Source: Robiginitomaculum sp.
GTDB lineage: Bacteria; Pseudomonadota; Alphaproteobacteria; Caulobacterales; Maricaulaceae
Reading direction: 5' to 3'
DNA length: 64,000 nucleotides
NCBI GenBank assembly: GCA_015485155.1
Contig: WFUF01000014.1
Span: 124,001 to 188,000 of the forward strand
The position numbers were made by a program, and so were the translations under genes. This document shows positions 9,120 through 17,951 of the stretch, in pieces. Position 1 is the first letter of the stretch. Each line of letters opens with the position of its first letter. The notes under the pieces are model-generated. The model was not told where the DNA came from, searched no databases, and was given only the letters and a program-made list of their open reading frames with translations.

Positions 9120-9503
9120 CTACTGACCGGGCTTCTTAGTTTGACCTTGCATCTCAGCTAATAGCGCCAGCACCTTTTGCGGATCAGTGGTTTGCCCCTG
9201 ATAGATACGCAATAACTGCTCGCATGATGGATATAAGGGACGGGACTTTTCCGGATCCAGATATACCGGCTTGCCGGCATAACAATCTATTACCTGTTCC
9301 ATGGCCGTACTCGACAAACGGTTTCCAGAAGCAGAAGAAGCTTTGGTATTTTCTGAAGATGGCGCAAATGGCAAGTCTGATCCTGATTCATAGGCTCTTG
9401 CCGAGTATTGTTTATTTGTGGTGCCAACCGCTCTTACCATCACAGCATAAGAGCCAATGATAAGTGCCAGTGCAAACAAAAATAAAACAACCATTCCTCT
9501 CAT
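9120..9503 (-). CDS. Unidentified small membrane-anchored protein
   Basis: The 127-residue product begins with one strongly hydrophobic segment (about residues 3-24, VVLFLFALALIIGSYAVMV) that should act as a membrane anchor or uncleaved signal. A Ser-rich linker and a C-terminal region of about 55 residues with two cysteines (near CYAGKPVYLD and PSCEQLLRIY) follow; these could form a disulfide if the domain is periplasmic. I do not recognise the family. The first ATG lacks a strong ribosome binding site; a second in-frame ATG three codons later touches an AGAGGA. The gene stands alone, divergent from the diiron protein gene at 9637. Confidence 0.6.
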   Translation of the reverse strand: MRGMVVLFLFALALIIGSYAVMVRAVGTTNKQYSARAYESGSDLPFAPSSENTKASSASGNRLSSTAMEQVIDCYAGKPVYLDPEKSRPLYPSCEQLLRIYQGQTTDPQKVLALLAEMQGQTKKPGQ

Positions 9504-9551
9504 AACCAGAATATAGCATGGATCGCATAATAAACAAAATTTACAGAAATG

Positions 9552-9568
9552 AGTGAACGCTGTTCACT
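9552..9568. promoter_or_regulatory. Perfect 17-bp palindrome, probable repressor operator
   Basis: AGTGAAC-GCT-GTTCACT lies 69 bases before the diiron protein gene and about 50 bases before the divergent gene ending its 5' side at 9503. Perfect arms of 7 with a 3-base centre are typical of TetR-family operators. The AGTGAAC half resembles what I recall of fatty-acid desaturase regulators (DesT/FabR type), but that is memory, not a search. No TetR gene is in the window. Confidence 0.5.
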
Positions 9569-9636
9569 TTATGAAAGAAGTGCGCTATCCTTACGGTGCG
9601 CTTCGGCGATGAACCTGTTTTGAAAGAGGAAAACCA

Positions 9637-10722
9637 ATGTCTTTACGCGATATTTATGCAGTGCCCGATGTCGATGCCAGCTGGCATGTTCCGCAGACTT
9701 ATGACGGGATTTTTGATTTTGAGTTTGATAAGGGCCGGGACACTTTGATGCACTTGTATCAGAAGGGTAAGGACATGCAGTGGGATGCCGTAAAGCGCAT
9801 TGACTGGGATCTGGATCTTGATCCGGAAAACCCTATGGAAATGCCTTTGGAATCCAACGCCATTTACGGCACTCCTTTGTGGGATAGATTATCCAAGAAA
9901 GACCGGATTGAACTGCTGACCCATGGTCAGGCATGGAATATTTCGCAGTTTTTACAAGGAGAGCAGGGCGCATTGATCTGTGCATCGAAGATTGTCACTC
10001 AGGTTCCGACCATGGATGCCAAGTTTTACGCTGCGACCCAGACCATGGATGAGGCGCGCCATATCGAGGCCTATCAGAAACTATTGGGTAAATTTGGTGT
10101 GGCCTACCCAATGACCCAGCCCTTACAGCAACTTATCAATGATGCCTTACGGGACAGCCGCTGGGATATTACCTATCTGGCCATGCAGATTGTTATCGAG
10201 GGCCTGGCACTGGCGGCCTTTGCTACAATCAGGGATGTGGCCCAAAACCCGCTGGCACAGATGGTAAATGCCTATGTGATGCAGGATGAGGCACGCCATG
10301 TGATGTTTGGGCGGCTGTCATTGCGCGATTATTACCCGCAATTAAGTGACGCCGAACGGGATGAACGCGAAGAGTTTCTGGTGGATGCATGCTATCATAT
10401 GCGAGATCGTTTTCAGGGGCGTGAAATTTATGAGCGGCTTGGTCTGCCCGTAGAAGAATGCGTTGCCTATGGCGAAAACTCCGAGACCATGAAATTGTTC
10501 CGCACGTTTTTGTTCCAGCGTATTGTGCCTGTGGTCAAGGACATTGGTCTTTGGGGGCCGAGAATTCAAAAAGCTTACACGGATATGGGAGTTATTGGAT
10601 TTGCCGATATGGATGTGGACGCATTGCATGATGAAGACGAGCGCATTGCCAAGGACTTTGATGCCCGCAGAGCCTATGTAAGCTCAGTGATCAGTGAAGG
10701 CAAAGGCGAAGCGGCAGAGTAA
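9637..10722 (+). CDS. Ferritin-like diiron oxygenase/oxidase family protein
   Basis: The 361-residue product has the helical-bundle diiron pattern: Glu in QFLQGEQGAL, ExxH in MDEARHIE, Glu in IVIEGLALAAF and a second ExxH in QDEARHVMFG. Such proteins activate O2 at two irons, for example ribonucleotide reductase R2-like oxidases, AurF/CmlI N-oxygenases and acyl-ACP desaturases. The paired DEARH motifs match a family of uncharacterised ferritin-like proteins in marine bacteria. GAGG precedes the ATG by about 7 bases. A perfect palindrome at 9552-9568 lies in its promoter region, so expression is probably repressed by a TetR-type protein. The substrate is unknown. Confidence 0.8.
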   Translation: MSLRDIYAVPDVDASWHVPQTYDGIFDFEFDKGRDTLMHLYQKGKDMQWDAVKRIDWDLDLDPENPMEMPLESNAIYGTPLWDRLSKKDRIELLTHGQAWNISQFLQGEQGALICASKIVTQVPTMDAKFYAATQTMDEARHIEAYQKLLGKFGVAYPMTQPLQQLINDALRDSRWDITYLAMQIVIEGLALAAFATIRDVAQNPLAQMVNAYVMQDEARHVMFGRLSLRDYYPQLSDAERDEREEFLVDACYHMRDRFQGREIYERLGLPVEECVAYGENSETMKLFRTFLFQRIVPVVKDIGLWGPRIQKAYTDMGVIGFADMDVDALHDEDERIAKDFDARRAYVSSVISEGKGEAAE

Positions 10723-10776
10723 GGCCAGGTCTTAAGTAAATAAGGTTTTTTCAAGGTTTCAGGGTCAAAACCCTAA

Positions 10777-11205
10777 CTATATCGCTATGCCAAGTTCTGT
10801 GCACAGCCGGGCGCCGGTTTCGCCGCCGTCCCCGGTAAGTCGCTGGTGCAGGACTGTATGTAAGGCCGCGGATAATTGCATGATACGCGGCACGTCTTCG
10901 CGCTTGGGATTGTTTTTCGGGCGGGAAATCTCGCACAGTTCTTCGCCGATTGTTGTAACCAGATCATAGCCAAAGGTCTGGCCCTGACCCTTAAAATTAT
11001 GAGCCAGTGAAAACACCTCTTCAATGGCTTCCTGCCATGGGGCCTCTTCTTGTATTTGGTGAACCGCTTCAGCACATTTTAACAATCTGTCAGCATCTTT
11101 GGATGCGTCTTGTGCGTATTCCTCACCCATATTGGCCAGTGCCGCGGCCGCCATATCGGCCATATCATCCAAACCATCAGGTAATTCAAAATCATCGTCA
11201 AACAT
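10777..11205 (-). CDS. HPt domain protein
   Basis: This small soluble protein (142 residues) carries a histidine phosphotransfer motif, LAHNFKGQGQTFGYDLV, with His69 as the likely phosphorylated residue, followed by a helix (GEELCEI) as in HPt bundles. The N-terminus is acidic and Ala/Met-rich. The ATG at 11205 has GGAG 9 bases upstream; a TTG at 11220 overlaps that site and is less likely. It has no kinase or receiver partner next to it; the closest phosphorelay genes in the window are cheA and ctrA more than 16 kb away. It is convergent with the diiron gene. Confidence 0.75.
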   Translation of the reverse strand: MFDDDFELPDGLDDMADMAAAALANMGEEYAQDASKDADRLLKCAEAVHQIQEEAPWQEAIEEVFSLAHNFKGQGQTFGYDLVTTIGEELCEISRPKNNPKREDVPRIMQLSAALHTVLHQRLTGDGGETGARLCTELGIAI

Positions 11206-11282
11206 GACAATAGGCTCCAAACGAGTTTTAAGCCTATGTCAGTTTTGTTAATATCAGCCTAAAACCATCAAATTACTGTAGT

Positions 11283-12005
11283 TTAAGGAATTTCTGGCAG
11301 TTCGCGCGCCCGTTCCTGATCCAGATAGCGCACGGAAACCGGTTTTTGATCTGGGCCTAACTCAATGAGCAGCGGATTGCCGGTTGGAATTTCCACATTG
11401 ACTATTTGTGCATCGGCCACCGCGAACAGGTATTTTATCAATGCGCGCAAAGAATTGCCATGAGCAGAGATCAGCAGGTTTTGCCCTCTGGCCAATTCCG
11501 GCTCTATTTTACTTTGGTAATAGGGCAGAACCCTTTCAAGAGTTGTTTTTAAGGATTCTGTCCTTGGCAGCACATTTGGCGACAATTGGGCATATCTGCG
11601 ATCCTTGCAGGGATTTAAGGGATTGTCCCACTCAATTGGCGGCGGCGGAATGTCATATGACCTGCGCCAGATATGAACCTGTTCGGCACCATGCTTTTTA
11701 GCAGTTTCTGCCTTATCAAGCCCGGTAAGGCCGCCATAATGGCGTTCATTTAGCCGGTAATCCTTGGTTACAGGCAGCCAGCAGGTATTCATCTGTGTTA
11801 ATGCCAGCCACAAGGTTCTAATGGCACGGGTTTGCACCGAGCAAAAGGCCTGATCAAATTCAATAGAGCTTTGCATCAGCAAGTCTCCGGCTTTCATGGC
11901 TTCAGCCTCGCCGGTTTCGGTTAAATCCACATCTACCCAGCCGGTAAAGCGATTGGCCAGGTTCCACTTACTTTGACCATGGCGTAGTAATACAAGTACT
12001 GACAT
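11283..12005 (-). CDS. gpmA: 2,3-bisphosphoglycerate-dependent phosphoglycerate mutase
   Basis: GpmA interconverts 3- and 2-phosphoglycerate in glycolysis and gluconeogenesis through a phosphohistidine. The 240-residue product begins [22 protein letters not shown], with the catalytic RHG, and contains [26 protein letters not shown] and the second catalytic His in [16 protein letters not shown]. Length and motifs match the family. GGAAAA precedes the ATG. It is transcribed alone, divergent from the phosphohexomutase gene at 12116. Confidence 0.95.
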   Translation of the reverse strand: MSVLVLLRHGQSKWNLANRFTGWVDVDLTETGEAEAMKAGDLLMQSSIEFDQAFCSVQTRAIRTLWLALTQMNTCWLPVTKDYRLNERHYGGLTGLDKAETAKKHGAEQVHIWRRSYDIPPPPIEWDNPLNPCKDRRYAQLSPNVLPRTESLKTTLERVLPYYQSKIEPELARGQNLLISAHGNSLRALIKYLFAVADAQIVNVEIPTGNPLLIELGPDQKPVSVRYLDQERARELPEIP

Positions 12006-12115
12006 CTGGTTTTTCCATTGTTTTAGGGCATAAGAATCACGGCAAGGTCAAAATCAGGCTTGCACCGGGGCCTGTCAATTGGCAATACCAAGCAAATTCC
12101 TTACGGAGAGCTGTT

Positions 12116-13636
12116 ATGCCTGTACCCAAGTCAGATTTGCAACCAAATACGCTGGAGTTTGAGACCGAGCCCCTGATCAAACCCACAGGTTTTCGCGAAT
12201 ATGATGCAAGATGGTGGTTTGGTCGCCCGGATTCGGCCCGTGCCCCAGAGATCAATTTGCCGGGTATTCAGGCTTTGGGGCTGGGCCTTGGTACATTGAT
12301 ATATGAATTGGGCAAAAGCCCTGAAATTGTGGTTGGTCAGGATTATCGCAGCTATTCAACTTCGATAAAACAGGCTCTGATTATTGGCCTGATGAGCGCC
12401 GGTGTCAAAGTCCATGATATCGGTCTGGCCTTGTCTCCTACGGCCTATTACGCTCAGTTTGATCTGGACGTTGATTGTGTAGCCATGGTTACGGCTAGTC
12501 ATAATGAAAACGGCTGGACCGGGGTAAAAATGGGGGTGGAGCGCCCTCTCACCTTTGGCCCTGAGGAGATGAACCGCCTAAAAGAGATTGTCCTGGGTGA
12601 TGCCGGTAAGGCTCGCGCTGGCGGGGAATATGTTCTTACAACCGGGGTCAGGGAACGTTATATGGCGGACTTGGTGGCTAATATCAAAATATCTCGTCGC
12701 CTGAAAGTCGTGGCCGCCTGTGGCAATGGCACGGCGGCAGCATTTGCAACACAAGTTTTGCACCAGGCCGGGGTGGAAGTGATACCAATGGACTGCACCT
12801 TAGATCACAGCTTTCCAAACTATAATCCCAATCCAGAGGATATGAAAATGCTCCATGCAATGGCGGCAAAGGTCAAAGCAACTGGCGCCGATCTGGCTTT
12901 TGGGTTTGATGGTGATGGCGATCGCTGCGGCGTGGTTGACAATACCGGCGAAGAAATTTTCGCCGATAAAGTCGGCGTAATGCTGGCCAGAGATTTATCA
13001 GCACAGTTTGACAAGCCGGTATTTGTGGCTGATGTAAAATCCACCGGAATTTATGCCATGGATCCAGTTCTGAGCGCCAATGGTGCCACAACCGATTATT
13101 GGAAAACCGGGCATTCTTATATCAAGCGCCGTACAACTGAACTTGGTGCGGTCGCCGGTTTTGAAAAATCCGGACACTATTTTTTTCGTCCGCCCATTGG
13201 CCGTGGTTATGATGATGGACTGGTAACAGCTTTGGCGATTTTGGCGATGCTGGATCGCAACCCGGATAAGTCCATGGCTGACCTTAAAGACGATTTGCCC
13301 AAAACCTGGGCCTCGCCTTCCATGGCTCCGGCCTGCGCCGATGAAGAAAAATACGCAGTGGTGCAAAAAATTACCGATAGTGTGCAGGATGATTTTACTG
13401 CCGGCAAACGGATAATGGGCCAGAAAATTGTCTCCGTTGTTACTGTAAACGGGGTTCGTTTTACCGTTGAAGACGGCACATGGGGGCTGGTTCGCGCCTC
13501 CTCCAATACCCCGAATTTGGTGGTGGTGGTGGAAAGCCCAAGCTCGCGCGAAAACATGGTGGCAATGTTTCATCACATCGAAAACTTGCTCGCAAATCAC
13601 CCACAAGTCGGTGAATTTGACCAGAAGGTGGGTTAA
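12116..13636 (+). CDS. Phosphomannomutase / phosphoglucomutase (AlgC/ManB type)
   Basis: The 506-residue enzyme belongs to the alpha-D-phosphohexomutase superfamily, which interconverts hexose 6- and 1-phosphates through a phosphoserine. It has FREYDARWWFG at the N-terminus, the phosphoserine loop MVTASHNENGWTGVK, the Mg-binding FGFDGDGDRCGVVD and the sugar-binding GAVAGFEKSGHYFF. ACGGAGAG precedes the ATG. Glucose-1-phosphate from such an enzyme would feed galU at 17044. Whether glucose or mannose phosphate is preferred cannot be told. It is separate from glmM at 15570, which has the same fold but different specificity. Confidence 0.9.
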   Translation: MPVPKSDLQPNTLEFETEPLIKPTGFREYDARWWFGRPDSARAPEINLPGIQALGLGLGTLIYELGKSPEIVVGQDYRSYSTSIKQALIIGLMSAGVKVHDIGLALSPTAYYAQFDLDVDCVAMVTASHNENGWTGVKMGVERPLTFGPEEMNRLKEIVLGDAGKARAGGEYVLTTGVRERYMADLVANIKISRRLKVVAACGNGTAAAFATQVLHQAGVEVIPMDCTLDHSFPNYNPNPEDMKMLHAMAAKVKATGADLAFGFDGDGDRCGVVDNTGEEIFADKVGVMLARDLSAQFDKPVFVADVKSTGIYAMDPVLSANGATTDYWKTGHSYIKRRTTELGAVAGFEKSGHYFFRPPIGRGYDDGLVTALAILAMLDRNPDKSMADLKDDLPKTWASPSMAPACADEEKYAVVQKITDSVQDDFTAGKRIMGQKIVSVVTVNGVRFTVEDGTWGLVRASSNTPNLVVVVESPSSRENMVAMFHHIENLLANHPQVGEFDQKVG

Positions 13637-13644
13637 TAGCTTTT

Positions 13645-14100
13645 TTGAAAGCTGGCAGCAGCGCATACCGAGACGGGAGCTGGATGGGCTGTCTTCCGGG
13701 AGAAAGTAAGTTGCAAAAGCAGGTTTTAGCTCTCTTTGAACGACTTGGCGAAAAGCCGGAGAATGTGCTTTCCGGTAATTTGATTCCGTTCCGGTCGCCC
13801 GACTGGAAAAGTTTGAAAGAGCCACAGTCCGCTATAGAATTCGGCGAAGAACTATGGTCCACGGTTCTACGAAACGCGCAGCCATCGTTAGTTGTTACTA
13901 TGGGGTCGCAGGTCTTAGACAGCGTTAGCCGCCTGTTGCAAGTCCGGGATGTTCAAAAAATCAGCGTTGGATGGGGGAACATTACGGCTTCCAAAGGTCG
14001 GTTCAGCGGCGGCACCTTCGTTGGGCTGCCCCACCTATCTAGGTTTGGAATCATGAATAGGCCAGAAAGTGCCTCTTGCCTTGAAAAGCTATTTTCCTGA
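13645..14100 (+). pseudogene. 5'-truncated uracil-DNA-glycosylase-like gene remnant
   Basis: The frame (about 150 codons, only a TTG at 13645 as possible start, no ribosome binding site) encodes SKLQKQVLALFERLGEKP, then SGNLIPFRSP, and ends with SVGWGNITASK and GLPHLSRFGIM. These are the later motifs of a uracil-DNA-glycosylase-superfamily group whose members are normally about 190-230 residues. The N-terminal part carrying the first catalytic loop is missing. It begins 9 bases after the intact phosphohexomutase stop, as if a fragment was joined there. It could still be expressed through read-through, but a truncated remnant is more likely. Confidence 0.5.
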
Positions 14101-14278
14101 GGGGCCTTGTTAAGGGAGCATGTTAAGCAATCTTACACTGGTGTTATCAAATCCGCCGACCCCTAGCTATTGATATTCAGCACCTCTAGTTTGCATATTG
14201 GTTGTATGCATAGCTGCCATGAGAAACCTTGGATTGATTAAGATTATACCTGCTTTGGGCGCAAAAGGTGCCGTAATT

Positions 14279-15466
14279 CTACAGATAGCGCAGATACAAC
14301 AGATATAGGCGTTCAAAAAAGTTCTTGACGCCGATCAGCTTTTTCGAGTGGCGCGGGAAAATATTCCACATTGGCGGCTTGTCATCACTGGCAGCATGCA
14401 GCCACAAGGCATCATTTTCCATATTCAAAATACAAGAAAGCTCAAAACGATAGGTGTGCGAGGGCGCATCGCCTTTTAACACTTGTTGCATGTTTTTGGC
14501 TGCGGCCTCAGAGCGTAATTGTGCCATGTGGGCCTGATGAGGAACCCAAGGCGGCGGGCTTTCATGATTACTACAATCGCCTGCGGCAAAGACATTTTTC
14601 AGGCCCTTAACCTGACCATATTTATCGACATCGATATGACCACCAACCGAAACCGGCAGACAGGTCTTTTTGATCCATTTCGGTGCCGTGATGCCCGGAG
14701 TGAACAGCACCAGATCAGCTTTTCTGAACGTACCGTCCGCATCCTTCATACCACCTTCGACAAATTCAGCAGGTTCATAACCATAATTTAGGATAATCCC
14801 GCGCTCCAACAAGCGATCGGTAATTGCGCCCTTGTCACCGGGTTGGATGTTAGGAGAAAACAGATGAATTTCAAATTTGTCCCGCACCCCTCTGGCTTTT
14901 AATGCATAATCCAAAAGACAGGCACATTCATACATCTGTCCACCGCGACCGGCGACAAAGCCGTCGCGTTTATTTAGCTTAAACCCGACATAAATGATGC
15001 CCTCTGGCAATTCATTTAACCGGGCCATAAACTCGTCCATGGCGTCAGGACCGCTGCATGGGGACAAGGTATGTGCAGCGGTTCCGGGAATGTCATCAAC
15101 CATAAAAGCGGGGCCAATGCCGACAAACAGGGCGTCATTGTCATAACGTCCCTTGGTGGTCAAAACAGTTCGGCCCCCGTCCTGAATATCAACAACCTGA
15201 TCCTCAACGAAACGAATATTTCTGCGCCATAACCAGGAGCGTATATCAACGGTAATTCCTTTTTTGTTTTTCTTGCCAATGATGAATTCAGGAATGGCTG
15301 GAAAGTAAACAAATTTACCATTGCCAATCAGGGTAATTTCATAGCGAGAATACAATCGTCGCAAAAAGAATGCGAAAAACGGAAATACCGGTAATACTAA
15401 AAACGCACCTGCAAAAAAAAGTGAGGCAAAGCCATTGCCGATAATAGTGATTTTTTTCTTGGCCAT
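14279..15466 (-). CDS. FAD-dependent NAD(P)H/sulfide:quinone oxidoreductase-like protein
   Basis: The 395-residue flavoprotein resembles type II NADH dehydrogenases and sulfide:quinone reductases. It has an N-terminal FAD-binding IIGNGFAS, a second strand YEITLIGNGKFVYFPAIPEFIIG, GIGPA, and the late FAD motif GLKNVFAAGDCSNH. The unusual part is a hydrophobic stretch (about residues 16-35, LFFAGAFLVLPVFPFFAFFL) where the first Rossmann helix normally is, which might insert into the membrane. The aromatic C-terminus (FFERLYLLYLRYL) looks like an amphipathic membrane anchor. Cysteines of a sulfide-oxidising site are not clearly conserved, so the donor is open. Confidence 0.75.
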   Translation of the reverse strand: MAKKKITIIGNGFASLFFAGAFLVLPVFPFFAFFLRRLYSRYEITLIGNGKFVYFPAIPEFIIGKKNKKGITVDIRSWLWRRNIRFVEDQVVDIQDGGRTVLTTKGRYDNDALFVGIGPAFMVDDIPGTAAHTLSPCSGPDAMDEFMARLNELPEGIIYVGFKLNKRDGFVAGRGGQMYECACLLDYALKARGVRDKFEIHLFSPNIQPGDKGAITDRLLERGIILNYGYEPAEFVEGGMKDADGTFRKADLVLFTPGITAPKWIKKTCLPVSVGGHIDVDKYGQVKGLKNVFAAGDCSNHESPPPWVPHQAHMAQLRSEAAAKNMQQVLKGDAPSHTYRFELSCILNMENDALWLHAASDDKPPMWNIFPRHSKKLIGVKNFFERLYLLYLRYL

Positions 15467-15569
15467 ATCTAAGATATCCAGATGTCAGTTTGCATAAGGC
15501 TAGTACAGATTTTAGCTGGTGCTAAGTGAAATTTGCTCAATTGTTGTTAATTGATATTGGGAACAAATC

Positions 15570-16901
15570 CTAACTAGCTGCAATAATTGCTGTTTCTATT
15601 GCGTTGATGGCGTTTTGCGCCTGTTCTCCGGTTTGTGCCTCGGCCATAATGCGAATTAACGGCTCGGTGCCCGATGCCCGGACCAATACCCGCCCTGTTT
15701 CTCCTAAACTTTGCTGTTGCTGTTCAATCAGCGTTTTTACCCGGTGGTTTTCAAGTGGCCTGCCGCCACTAAAGGAAACATTGCGCAATAACTGCGGATT
15801 GGGAACAAAGGGTTTTAGGTGCTGGCTGGCTGGCCTTGTTGATCTTGCCAAGGACAACAATAGCAATACACCGGCCAACAGGCCATCGCCCGAAGCCAGC
15901 AAATCAGGCAACATTATGTGTCCGGATTGTTCACCGCCTAAATTTGCATCCAGCTCCTTCATTCGAGCCGCCACATGGCGATCGCCAACGGCAACCCGCT
16001 CCAAACGCACCCCGATTGCAGATAAATACCTCTCCAGCGCCATATTTGACATCACTGTAGCAATCACACACCCGGCGCGCAGTCTTCCGGCGCTGTGCCA
16101 ATCATTTGCCATACGGGCAAGAATATGATCCCCATCAATCAATCCGCCAAGCTCATCCACCAAGATTACCCGATCAGCATCGCCATCAAAAGCTATGCCC
16201 GCATCAGCTTTTTGGGCGACAACCTCTCTGCACAGATCCTGCGTATAGGAAGAGCCGCAATTATCGTTAATGTTATTGCCATCAGGTTGATGATGAATTG
16301 CGATAATATCGGCCCCGGCTTCTTCAAGTAATTCCGGTGCCAGCGATGAGGCCGAGCCATTGGCGCAATCAACAACCAGTTTTAATCCGGCAAGCGGCTT
16401 GTTTGATGTGAATTGGCGTATTTTTTTGCGATAAATATCAGCAACGGTATCGGTAAAGGCAGCCCTCTGGTCAAATGGCGCTGGTTTGCCGCTGATGGCC
16501 ATGGCATCGTTTAATATTTCTTCGATTTTTGTCTGATCACTATCGGAAATTTTGCCGCCATTTGCTGAAAACAGTTTGATCCCATTATCAGATGCCGGAT
16601 TGTGTGAGGCTGTAATCATTACGCCCATTCTGGCGCTGGTAGACTGAACAGCCAATGATACCGCAGCCGTAGGAACTACCCCTGCAACCTCTACTTTTGC
16701 ACCGGCCATAATAAGCCCTTTGGCGATTGCTGCTTCCAAAATGGTTCCAGATGCCCTGCTGTCGCGGCCAATCAGGGCGGTGCCTGCTTGTGCCAAAGTT
16801 TTGCCAGCAGCATAACCAATACGGATCATGGTTTGCTCGTCAATTGGCGGCCTTCCGGCTTTTCCACGGACTCCATCAGTTCCAAATTTAATGTGCTTCA
16901 T
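15570..16901 (-). CDS. glmM: Phosphoglucosamine mutase
   Basis: GlmM converts glucosamine-6-phosphate to glucosamine-1-phosphate for peptidoglycan and lipid A. The 443-residue product starts MKHIKFGTDGVRGKAGRPPI and shows the phosphoserine loop MITASHNPASDNGIKLF, metal-binding AFDGDADRVILVD, the sugar-binding NLGGEQSGHI and phosphate-binding VRASGTEPLIRIM. All match GlmM rather than other phosphohexomutases. GGGAAA precedes the ATG. It is divergent from galU. Confidence 0.96.
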   Translation of the reverse strand: MKHIKFGTDGVRGKAGRPPIDEQTMIRIGYAAGKTLAQAGTALIGRDSRASGTILEAAIAKGLIMAGAKVEVAGVVPTAAVSLAVQSTSARMGVMITASHNPASDNGIKLFSANGGKISDSDQTKIEEILNDAMAISGKPAPFDQRAAFTDTVADIYRKKIRQFTSNKPLAGLKLVVDCANGSASSLAPELLEEAGADIIAIHHQPDGNNINDNCGSSYTQDLCREVVAQKADAGIAFDGDADRVILVDELGGLIDGDHILARMANDWHSAGRLRAGCVIATVMSNMALERYLSAIGVRLERVAVGDRHVAARMKELDANLGGEQSGHIMLPDLLASGDGLLAGVLLLLSLARSTRPASQHLKPFVPNPQLLRNVSFSGGRPLENHRVKTLIEQQQQSLGETGRVLVRASGTEPLIRIMAEAQTGEQAQNAINAIETAIIAAS

Positions 16902-17043
16902 CTGTTTTTCCCAAATTGCAGGACTATCTTCTTCCCATGGTGTGGGATTTTAAGGATCCTGTCTTCTGATTTATAATGTATTGTTGCCACAAGCACACAA
17001 GCACTTTAAATGCAAATGAAATACTTTACTGGCGGGTTTATAA

Positions 17044-17922
17044 ATGAACAAAATCAAAAAAGCAGTCATTCCTGTAGCAGGTTTGGGTACAAGGGTATTG
17101 CCTGCGACCAAGTCGATCCCTAAGGAAATGCTGCCGGTAATGGATCGTCCGGCCATTGATTATGTAGTAGAAGAAGCCTGGGAGGCCGGTATAGAGCATA
17201 TCGTTTTTGTTACCGGACGAGGCAAAGGCGCAATTGAGGATCACTTTGACATTGCCTTTGAGCTGGAGGCAAATTTACAGCACAAAAACAAGACCGCCAT
17301 ACTTGCCGATCTTAAGCAGCATCTGCCCAAAGCTGGCTCGATGAGCTTTGTGCGCCAGCAATCCCCTTTTGGGCTGGGCCATGCCATATGGTGTGCCAGA
17401 GATATTATCGGCGACGAACCATTTGCGGTATTGCTTCCTGATGTTCTGATAAAGGGCAAGTTAGGTGCCTTGGCGCAAATGACAGAAGCCTTTACCAAAA
17501 CCGGAGGCAATATCATCGCTGTTGATGAGGTGCCAGAGAGAGATGTCAACAAATACGGAATAATTGACCCCGTGACACAGGATGGTGATTTATACAAAAT
17601 CCGGGGCATGGTGGAAAAACCGGCAATCGACAGCGCGCCTTCAAATTTGAAAATAACCGGACGTTATATTCTGCAGCCAGAAATTTTTGATCTGCTTGCT
17701 GATCAGCAGTCCGGTTCTGGTGGCGAAATACAGCTCACCGATGCCATGGCAAGAATGATGAAGTCCCAGCCATTTACTGCGTTAAAATATCACGGTGTGG
17801 ATTTTGATTGCGGTGATAGGCTGGGCTATTTACGGGCCATTGCTCATTTTGCTCTTGATCATAAGGATCTGGGTGAGGATGCTCGTAATATTCTTGTAAC
17901 GGCGTTACGGCAAAATCAGTAA
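17044..17922 (+). CDS. galU: UTP-glucose-1-phosphate uridylyltransferase
   Basis: GalU makes UDP-glucose from UTP and glucose-1-phosphate. The 292-residue product has the nucleotide-binding VIPVAGLGTRVLPATKSIPKEMLPV, FVTGRGKGAIEDHFD, GLGHAIWCARDIIGDEPF, LLPDVL and VEKP motifs of bacterial GalU. GGCGGG precedes the ATG. The next gene, sqdB, starts 29 bases later on the same strand. SqdB uses UDP-glucose, so the two form a substrate-product pair and very likely an operon. Confidence 0.95.
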   Translation: MNKIKKAVIPVAGLGTRVLPATKSIPKEMLPVMDRPAIDYVVEEAWEAGIEHIVFVTGRGKGAIEDHFDIAFELEANLQHKNKTAILADLKQHLPKAGSMSFVRQQSPFGLGHAIWCARDIIGDEPFAVLLPDVLIKGKLGALAQMTEAFTKTGGNIIAVDEVPERDVNKYGIIDPVTQDGDLYKIRGMVEKPAIDSAPSNLKITGRYILQPEIFDLLADQQSGSGGEIQLTDAMARMMKSQPFTALKYHGVDFDCGDRLGYLRAIAHFALDHKDLGEDARNILVTALRQNQ

Positions 17923-17951
17923 CAGAGGATGGCTTGCGGGCCAAAAAACAT

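Noticed and set aside
10723-10776. Terminator between the diiron and HPt genes
   Set aside because: AGGGT/ACCCT stem is only 5 bp and has no T-run on either strand.
12998-13825. 275-codon minus-strand frame
   Set aside because: Antisense to the phosphohexomutase gene, which has strong motifs throughout; composition is that of a shadow frame.
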